NCBI GenBank assembly: GCA_019308645.1
Contig: JAFDHR010000116.1
Span: 1 to 7,154 of the forward strand
Reading direction: 5' to 3'
DNA from: Deltaproteobacteria bacterium
GTDB taxonomy: Bacteria; Desulfobacterota; DSM-4660; Desulfatiglandales; B25-G16
Length of the DNA stretch: 7,154 nt
The notes beneath the pieces were generated by a model. It saw nothing but the letters and a program-made list of their open reading frames with translations. It made no database searches and was not told the origin of the DNA. This document shows positions 1-4,085 of this stretch, in pieces; position 1 is the stretch's first letter; every line of letters begins with the position of its first letter. A program made the translations under genes and the position numbers.

Positions 1-14
1 ACTTTGGTAGCCAT
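1..14 (-). CDS. Start of an unidentified gene leaving the window (partial)
   Basis: Only four full codons are visible (Met-Ala-Thr-Lys), so no function can be given. The ATG at 14-12 is preceded on the minus strand by a perfect AGGAGG (23-28) at 8-nt spacing, set in an A-rich stretch. This is the strongest ribosome binding site in the window and the reason for calling a gene. It lies 124 bp downstream of the hicB stop in the same orientation, so it could be cotranscribed with hicAB or have its own promoter. The gap shows no convincing terminator. The gene continues beyond position 1. Confidence 0.5.
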
Positions 15-22
15 AGGAAGTT

Positions 23-28
23 CCTCCT
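23..28 (-). promoter_or_regulatory. Strong Shine-Dalgarno AGGAGG for the gene starting at 14
   Basis: AGGAGG on the minus strand lies 8 nt before the ATG at 14. The bases from 15 to 25 also form a small palindrome (AGGAA-G-TTCCT) that includes part of this site, so a minor hairpin could partly cover it. The spacing and perfect match support a real translation start. Confidence 0.55.
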
Positions 29-92
29 TTTTAAATGTTTTTATCTTCGGGTTTATTAACCCTTGAGGGACTTCCTTACAACCTAAAATCTA

Positions 93-112
93 TCATAGTC
101 TCTATACTATCA
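93..112. repeat. Imperfect dyad between hicB and the next gene
   Basis: TCATAGT (93-99) and ACTATCA (106-112) form an inverted repeat pairing at 6 of 7 positions around a 6-nt centre. It sits in the 124-bp gap downstream of hicB. It has the size of a regulator binding site for the gene starting at 14, but no well-spaced promoter hexamers are visible beside it, and no U-tract follows to make it a terminator. The role is unknown. Confidence 0.25.
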
Positions 113-138
113 AGGTATCGTTAGCCAGGAATGATAAG

Positions 139-474
139 TTAGGCAGACAAATATTTTTCAAGCGCTTCAGTTACAATCTTATTGAGGTTAGTGCCCTTGG
201 TTTTGGCGAATAAAGCCGCCTTGCGATGAAGGTCACTCCTTGTTCGAACATTGAAACTACCCTTAAAGGGTTTGTCTGGTTTTCTTCCTTCTTCGGCGCA
301 GAGTTCAAGATAATCATCTACCGCCTCTTCAAATGCCTTGTGTAAACTTTCCGCATTACTGCCTTCATAGCTTACAAGACTGCAAATAAATTCTATCTTA
401 CCATGAAAGACACGATCTTCATCGCTGTAATGAACCGAGCCATAATATCCTTTATAACACATCATATCTTTCAT
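139..474 (-). CDS. hicB: HicB family antitoxin
   Basis: This 111-residue protein is the antitoxin of a HicAB type II toxin-antitoxin pair. HicB proteins bind and neutralise HicA and repress their own operon through a C-terminal DNA-binding domain. The N-terminal part (about residues 5-65) has the strand-strand-helix pattern of the degenerate RNase H-like HicB fold, beginning YKGYYGSVHYSDED and ending in the helix EEAVDDYLELCAEEG. The C-terminal part (about 69-111) starts KGSFNVRTRSDLHRKAALFA and continues through a second helix to the C-terminus, which fits a ribbon-helix-helix domain. The length is normal for the family. The ATG overlaps the hicA stop as ATGA (474-471), and a perfect AGGAGGA (481-487) inside hicA lies 6 nt upstream. 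Translation is therefore likely coupled to hicA but can also initiate strongly on its own, giving antitoxin in excess. Confidence 0.93.
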   Translation of the reverse strand: MKDMMCYKGYYGSVHYSDEDRVFHGKIEFICSLVSYEGSNAESLHKAFEEAVDDYLELCAEEGRKPDKPFKGSFNVRTRSDLHRKAALFAKTKGTNLNKIVTEALEKYLSA

Positions 475-722
475 AACATTTCCTCCTGCTTGAGAATTTC
501 GAGAATATCATCGATGATATACATTTTGAGAATTTTATTGGGGTGTGGCTTATGCAAAATGATGGTTGCGGCTGTCGTATGAACAAATCGTCTTCTAGAA
601 CCTCCGGTTTTGCCGGGTTTTGCTTGTTTATAGCCAAGAGAATTGAATAATTTGGTAAGTTCATTCCATGTAAAATCCTTTGGTCGCTTATGAAAACTGT
701 AGGAGTCTGAATTACCGGACAA
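471..722 (-). CDS. hicA: HicA family mRNA interferase toxin
   Basis: This 83-residue toxin belongs to the HicA family, small dsRBD-fold ribonucleases that cleave mRNA and are held inactive by HicB. Recognisable family blocks are RPKDFTWNELTKLFNSLGY (13-31), the basic GGSRRRFVH (40-48), LHKPHP (56-61) and the closing helix ILKMYIIDDILEILKQEEML. In the classic subgroup the catalytic histidine is in a GSH motif. Here that position is Arg (GSR), as I recall for the subgroup with LHKPHP, so the active histidine is probably H57 or H60. The start is uncertain: TTG at 722 is the only usual start codon in this frame before the conserved core, the frame closes at 759-761, and no good Shine-Dalgarno is seen. 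Weak initiation would keep toxin low relative to HicB. The gene is upstream of and overlaps hicB by 4 nt, the standard order. Confidence 0.88.
   Translation of the reverse strand: MSGNSDSYSFHKRPKDFTWNELTKLFNSLGYKQAKPGKTGGSRRRFVHTTAATIILHKPHPNKILKMYIIDDILEILKQEEML
481..487 (-). promoter_or_regulatory. Shine-Dalgarno of hicB inside hicA
   Basis: AGGAGGA on the minus strand ends 6 nt before the hicB ATG and lies wholly within the last codons of hicA (the Gln-Glu-Glu region). It contrasts with the lack of a recognisable site before the hicA TTG. This is a sequence-level reason to expect more antitoxin than toxin from the shared mRNA. Confidence 0.7.
490..535. repeat. Perfect 16-bp palindrome flanked symmetrically by 10-bp direct repeats, inside hicA
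   Basis: ATATCATCGATGATAT at 505-520 is a perfect palindrome. The decamer TTGAGAATTT occurs at 490-499 and again at 526-535, each exactly 5 nt from the palindrome. The block lies in the 3' end of hicA, 16 to 61 nt upstream of the hicB start. It encodes ILKMYIIDDILEILK, so part of the symmetry may come from the protein repeat ILK and the codons for IIDD. It could instead be a second HicB operator or an internal regulatory site for hicB. That role is inferred from position only. Confidence 0.45.
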
Positions 723-743
723 AAAATTGCACGTATCTTCAAA

Positions 744-760
744 AAAGGTTGCTAACCTTT
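744..760. promoter_or_regulatory. Candidate HicB operator upstream of hicA
   Basis: AAAGGTT (744-750), a 3-nt centre GCT, and AACCTTT (754-760) make a perfect 7-bp inverted repeat. It lies 22 nt upstream of the hicA TTG and 4 nt downstream of a perfect -10 box, so it covers the expected transcription start. HicB antitoxins of the ribbon-helix-helix type repress by binding palindromes in the hicA promoter, and this position fits that mode. The palindrome could also form a short hairpin at the 5' end of the mRNA. Confidence 0.5.
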
Positions 761-764
761 AAAA

Positions 765-792
765 ATTATATCCTATTCCACGGAAAATGCCA
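765..792 (-). promoter_or_regulatory. Probable hicAB promoter
   Basis: A perfect -10 hexamer TATAAT lies at 770-765 on the minus strand. The -35 region is poor: the best-spaced hexamer is TGGCAT (792-787) with a 16-bp spacer. Transcription would start around 757-758, inside the palindrome at 744-760, leaving a leader of about 35 nt before the TTG of hicA. The -10 match and gene order support the call. The weak -35 may mean modest strength or help from an activator. Confidence 0.5.
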
Positions 793-891
793 CCCAAAAG
801 ATAGGGGAGGAGAGCGGGAAATTTCGTAATACCTTTACAGGCTGGGTGGGAATCATGAGGGCGAGGGTTAGTTTGTGAGAGGAGTAAAATA
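793..891. other. Intergenic spacer between the TPR gene and hicAB
   Basis: This stretch separates the end of the secretion-linked operon from the hicAB promoter. I see no open frame with a good start and no stem followed by a T-tract that would make a clear terminator for the TPR gene at 892. Upstream transcription may therefore read into hicAB. A 6-bp inverted match (CCACCC at 790-795, GGGTGG at 844-849) has a loop of 48 nt and is not convincing. Confidence 0.4.
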
Positions 892-1896
892 CTAAAATGA
901 GAATTTACACACAAGTAAAAGAGATTTGCTCTCATTGTGATTACCCATAGAAATGTCTATCTTTGTATTTTTTTTAAGATAATCTAAAAATTTGTTTTTC
1001 TCATCCCGGTTATATTTATGGGCACTGCTTACTGCACTGTAAATATTTCCTGAGTAAAAACCCAGCTCAAAAAAAGTAATTATTCCGCCAATAGCATCCA
1101 GGTCATGATCAAAGGCCTCATAAGCAGCATAAATCATTGCGCCATTCAACAAAAATGATATAAGGGCATCTTTTTTTCTCTCACAATATAGATGCCCTGC
1201 CCCAGGGATGATAGCAAGTAATCCGGCAGTGGTGGGATTTTTCCTCTTGAGAGGCAGCTTTCTGTCGAGTTCCGTCACAATTTCCTTGAGATTGTGTTTT
1301 TTCCTGTTTTGAACCGAGATCTCTTCAAAATACTTTTGAGCCTTCCCCCATAAACCCATTTCCAGATATACCCAGCCCCCTTGATAATAGGCCTCATCCC
1401 TGATTTCTTTATTTGGAGCGATTGTTATCAAATTTTTGATGCTTGTAAGGGCTGCATCATAGCGCTTGAGAAGGACATATGCCTGACTTATTTTAAGATA
1501 TGATTTGAGGGCATACCCTGTATTCTTGTAGTCCTCTATAAGCTCATCAAAGGCCTTAATAGCTTCTGCGTACTGTTCACCGTTGAGAAAAGAAAGGCCG
1601 ATCTTGTATCTGGCAAGCTCAACCTTATTGGATAAAGGAAAAAAATAGATAAAACGCTTGTATTCTCCGATAGCCCTGTAATATTCACCATTTTGAAAAT
1701 AGTATTCGGCAAACTGAAATTGGCGCTCTGGATCGATCACAATTTCTTGATGGGCATATGAATGTGCTGGGTTTATTGGGTTTGTTGTGTTTATTGGGTT
1801 TGTTGGGTTAATTTCTGTTTGGATGTTTTCTGATTTGGCGGGAGAAGCGAATAGAAAGAGAAAAAGGAATAGGAAACTGCAGGACTTAATGTTCAT
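892..1896 (-). CDS. Secreted or membrane TPR protein with C-terminal hydrophobic domain, partner of yidD
   Basis: I start this 334-residue protein at the ATG at 1896, with a weak GGTGGT upstream. An earlier in-frame start at 1950 adds 18 residues that spoil the signal peptide. Residues 1-20 form a signal sequence with an unusual repeated Leu-Phe core and a cleavage-like ASPA. Residues 18-42 are a low-complexity Asn-Pro-Ile/Thr linker encoded by repeats. About four TPR-like helix pairs follow at 57-195. Residues 223-300 are hydrophobic and Gly-rich, beginning GLLAIIPGAGHLY and continuing through ALISFLLNG and AAYEAFDHD to YSGNIYSAVSSAHKYNR, likely two membrane passes. The end, LLLVCKFSF, resembles a terminal beta strand. 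The gene overlaps yidD by 11 nt. This TPR plus hydrophobic-domain layout beside yidD is one I associate with Desulfobacterota. No biochemical function is known to me, and a role in envelope biogenesis is inferred. Confidence 0.8.
   Translation of the reverse strand: MNIKSCSFLFLFLFLFASPAKSENIQTEINPTNPINTTNPINPAHSYAHQEIVIDPERQFQFAEYYFQNGEYYRAIGEYKRFIYFFPLSNKVELARYKIGLSFLNGEQYAEAIKAFDELIEDYKNTGYALKSYLKISQAYVLLKRYDAALTSIKNLITIAPNKEIRDEAYYQGGWVYLEMGLWGKAQKYFEEISVQNRKKHNLKEIVTELDRKLPLKRKNPTTAGLLAIIPGAGHLYCERKKDALISFLLNGAMIYAAYEAFDHDLDAIGGIITFFELGFYSGNIYSAVSSAHKYNRDEKNKFLDYLKKNTKIDISMGNHNESKSLLLVCKFSF
1769..1813. repeat. Five tandem degenerate 9-bp units in the TPR gene
   Basis: Five consecutive 9-bp units read on the plus strand as GGGTTTATT, GGGTTTGTT, GTGTTTATT, GGGTTTGTT and GGGTTAATT. 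On the minus strand they are AAYAAACCC-like and, being a multiple of three, encode an Asn-Pro-Ile/Thr tripeptide repeat without disturbing the frame. The same unit type recurs at 2293-2367 and 6877-6909. Confidence 0.85.
1787..1845. repeat. Dispersed 59-bp repeat, copy A (in TPR gene)
   Basis: By hand alignment this segment matches 6886-6944 at 51 of 59 positions without gaps. It includes three of the 9-bp units plus a unique part containing GATGTTTTCTG. It covers precisely the linker after the signal peptide of the TPR protein, starting at the Ser of ASPA. The similarity ends abruptly after 1845, as expected for a transferred or dispersed element. Confidence 0.75.
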
Positions 1897-2308
1897 GATA
1901 CCACCAGAAATCATTATTTTTGAGTAGGTCACAACATTTAAATTTCCCATTTACTATAATCTGAGGGGACAATCGTAACTCATCCCTGCCACATCGGAAC
2001 AGGCGATCGCATGTCATCATCCAACCAATAAAAAAGCCATGTTTTTTAAAACACTGTAAGCTATATTTAGAGCAGGATGGATACATGGGGCAATTCCTAC
2101 CATCGATTGGCGAAATATACGCACTGTAAGCCTCAACCAGGAATCGCAGGGGGTTTACCTTTTTATCGATTTGTTTCCGGGAGATTTTTTGGGATTTATT
2201 GTTATCCCAGGGACCTTTGAATTCAGATGCATGTATCCAAGTGGCAAGGGAGAAAAAAAGTATTAAGAAGATTATACTAACTGAACGTATTTGTTTAATT
2301 GGTTTCAT
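1886..2308 (-). CDS. yidD: YidD-domain protein with N-terminal signal peptide or anchor
   Basis: This 140-residue protein contains a YidD (membrane protein insertion efficiency factor, DUF37) domain at about residues 52-110: a core PLRFLVEAYSAYISPIDG, the hallmark CPMYPSCSKYS (73-83), then KKHGFFIGWMMTCDRLFRCG. Ordinary YidD is a short protein encoded between rnpA and yidC that aids YidC-dependent insertion. This one has a hydrophobic segment at 9-27 with a cleavage-like IHA-SEF, and a C-terminal extension ending NNDFWWYHEH, so the domain is probably periplasmic or membrane-tethered. It carries seven cysteines (73, 79, 86, 100, 106, 125, 126). The start codon lies inside a 9-bp repeat array and has no visible Shine-Dalgarno. 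The first residues KPIKQI are encoded by that array. It follows gspE by 69 bp and overlaps the TPR gene by 11 nt, so the two are likely coupled. Confidence 0.85.
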   Translation of the reverse strand: MKPIKQIRSVSIIFLILFFSLATWIHASEFKGPWDNNKSQKISRKQIDKKVNPLRFLVEAYSAYISPIDGRNCPMYPSCSKYSLQCFKKHGFFIGWMMTCDRLFRCGRDELRLSPQIIVNGKFKCCDLLKNNDFWWYHEH

Positions 2309-2367
2309 TGGTTTAATTAGTTTGATTGGTTCATAAACTCAATAAACTCAACAAACACGACAAACTG
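2293..2367. repeat. Two opposing 9-bp repeat arrays spanning the yidD start and the gspE-yidD gap
   Basis: Four units of the form GTTTNATTR occupy 2293-2328 on the plus strand. From 2335 to 2367 the same kind of unit appears in reverse orientation (AAACTCAAT, AAACTCAAC, AAACACGAC, AAACTG). The arrays meet at a short centre (2329-2334), making an imperfect inverted repeat that could fold as a long weak hairpin. The left arm overlaps the first codons of yidD. The right arm ends 10 nt before the gspE stop. A role in setting expression between gspE and yidD is possible but unproven. Confidence 0.75.
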
Positions 2368-2377
2368 AAAAACCCAT

Positions 2378-4072
2378 TTATTTCTGCGTTATTCTAAGAA
2401 TCTCCTCTACGGTGGTAATCCCGTTGAGCACCTTCAAGGCACCATCTTGACGAAGAGTTACCATCCCCTGGTTAACAGCTTTTTTCTTTATGGCATTGGA
2501 ATCCGAGGTCTTTAATATGAGGCTCTTAATTGGATCATCCAGGATCATGAGCTCAAAAATACCAGTTCTTCCTTTGTATCCCGTATTGAGACAATCCTGG
2601 CAACCTTTGCCTCTGTATATCTTTTTGCCTGAAGACATTTCCGGTGTGATGCCAATATTCTCCAGAGATTCTTGATCAGGGATATATTCCTCTTTGCATT
2701 CATTACAAACATTTCTCACCAACCTCTGGGCCAGGATTGCAATCACTGAGGAGGTTACGAGAAAAGGTTCTATCCCCATATCAATGAGTCTCGTTACTGC
2801 GCTGGCAGAATCGTTTGTATGAAGGGTAGAAAATACCAGATGACCGGTCAATGCAGCCTGAATAGCAATCTCTGCTGTCTCCAGATCCCTGATTTCACCC
2901 ACAAGGATCACGTCAGGGTCCTGTCGCACAATTGAGCGCAGCCCATTTGCAAAGGTGATATCAATCTTGGGATTTACCTGGATCTGTCCAATTCCCTCAA
3001 TCTGGTATTCAATAGGATCTTCTATAGTTATAATATTGATGTCTGAATTATTGATTGAACTTAAAGCGGCATATAAGGTTGTGGTTTTTCCGCTCCCAGT
3101 CGGCCCTGTAACAAGGATAATACCATGGGAAAATTTAATGAGCTCATTAAATACCTTTAGTCTCTGCTCAGACATACCGAGGTCAGAAACCTTTAGCAAT
3201 ACATTTGTCTTGTCCAGCAATCTAAGGACAACGCGTTCACCAAAGGCAGTAGGGATAGTAGAGACGCGAATATCCACATTTTTATCTCCTATTTTGATCT
3301 CGATCCTTCCATCCTGGGGAAGCCTTTTTTCAGCAATATTCAACCTGGCCATAATCTTGATTCTGGATATAAGTGTTGACTGAACATGCTTAGGAGGAGA
3401 GAGCATATCATAGAGAATGCCATCTACCCTGTACCTGACCTTTATCCTGTTTTGATAGGGTTCAATATGTATATCACTGGCCCTGGCCTTTACTGCCTGG
3501 GATAGCATCAAATTCACCAATTTGATAATCGGGGCATCGCTGGTATCGTCCAGTAGATCCCCTGTTTCTTCAACAGCAGATATAATCATATCCCTATCTT
3601 CCTCATGCATATCCTGGATGACCTGTTCAGCAGAATCGCTGCTCATATCATAGGCAAAATTGATGGCTGAAAGGATGGCAGAATAGGGGGCAAGCACAGT
3701 TTCTACGCCATTCCAGCCCAAAATCAGGTGAAGATCGTCAAGGGGCTGAAACAAGGTAGGGTCATTGACAGCTATATAAACCCCGTCAGATCTAACCACA
3801 GGGACCATCTTGTACTTTTTCAGAAATTGGATAGGGATGCGTTCTGTGAAGCTGGTATCCATATCCTCAGTGGAAATAGTATGCCATAAGGGCAGCCCAA
3901 ACTGAATGCCACGAGCCTTTAGCAGGTCTCCTTCTCCTATCGCCCCTTTTTGTATAAGGATTTCCCCTATTCTTCCACCCTTTTCCCTTTGTATCTCAAG
4001 CGCTTCGTCAAATATGTCGTCTGAAAAAGAGCAAATCTCTTTTAATATTTCTCCGATGAATTTATGAGTCAT
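2378..4072 (-). CDS. gspE: Type II secretion ATPase GspE
   Basis: This 564-residue protein is the cytoplasmic AAA-type traffic ATPase that powers pseudopilus assembly in type II secretion. Residues 1-150 are the GspE/MshE-type N-terminal domains, including KGGRIGEILIQKGAI. The N2 region carries RASDIHIEP (197-205). The catalytic domain has Walker A GPTGSGKT (323-330), an Asp box ITIEDPIEY (348-356), Walker B VILVGEIRD (388-396) and a His box TGHLVFSTLHTN (409-420). Two CxxC pairs (C456/C459 and C491/C494) form the zinc-binding tetracysteine element that marks GspE/PilB rather than PilT. All catalytic motifs look intact and the length is normal. The start at 4072 is supported by GAGG, which overlaps the gspD stop 13 nt upstream, so translation is probably coupled to gspD. 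PilB-type pilus ATPases are related, but the adjacent gspD favours GspE. Confidence 0.96.
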   Translation of the reverse strand: MTHKFIGEILKEICSFSDDIFDEALEIQREKGGRIGEILIQKGAIGEGDLLKARGIQFGLPLWHTISTEDMDTSFTERIPIQFLKKYKMVPVVRSDGVYIAVNDPTLFQPLDDLHLILGWNGVETVLAPYSAILSAINFAYDMSSDSAEQVIQDMHEEDRDMIISAVEETGDLLDDTSDAPIIKLVNLMLSQAVKARASDIHIEPYQNRIKVRYRVDGILYDMLSPPKHVQSTLISRIKIMARLNIAEKRLPQDGRIEIKIGDKNVDIRVSTIPTAFGERVVLRLLDKTNVLLKVSDLGMSEQRLKVFNELIKFSHGIILVTGPTGSGKTTTLYAALSSINNSDINIITIEDPIEYQIEGIGQIQVNPKIDITFANGLRSIVRQDPDVILVGEIRDLETAEIAIQAALTGHLVFSTLHTNDSASAVTRLIDMGIEPFLVTSSVIAILAQRLVRNVCNECKEEYIPDQESLENIGITPEMSSGKKIYRGKGCQDCLNTGYKGRTGIFELMILDDPIKSLILKTSDSNAIKKKAVNQGMVTLRQDGALKVLNGITTVEEILRITQK

Positions 4073-4085
4073 AAGGAGAGCACCC

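Noticed and set aside
49..62. Terminator hairpin GGGTT-TATT-AACCC after hicB
   Set aside because: It has only five base pairs and is not followed by a T-tract on the strand read by hicB.
452..742. Alternative minus-strand frame of 96 codons over hicA
   Set aside because: It overlaps hicA in another frame, starts at a TTG and shows no family resemblance. The hicA frame carries clear family motifs.
790..849. Large hairpin from CCACCC and GGGTGG between the TPR gene and hicA
   Set aside because: The arms are 6 bp with a 48-nt loop, easily expected by chance, and there is no T-tract.
1769..1813. CRISPR-like array
   Set aside because: The units are 9 bp with no spacers, lie within a coding frame, and have no cas genes nearby.
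1897..1950. Longer start for the TPR gene
   Set aside because: The 18 extra residues are fully inside yidD and would bury the signal peptide, while the ATG at 1896 gives a proper secretion signal.
2955..3383. Plus-strand open frame of 142 codons opposite gspE
   Set aside because: It is antisense to the conserved catalytic region of gspE, and its translation looks like the complement of that gene with no recognisable domain.
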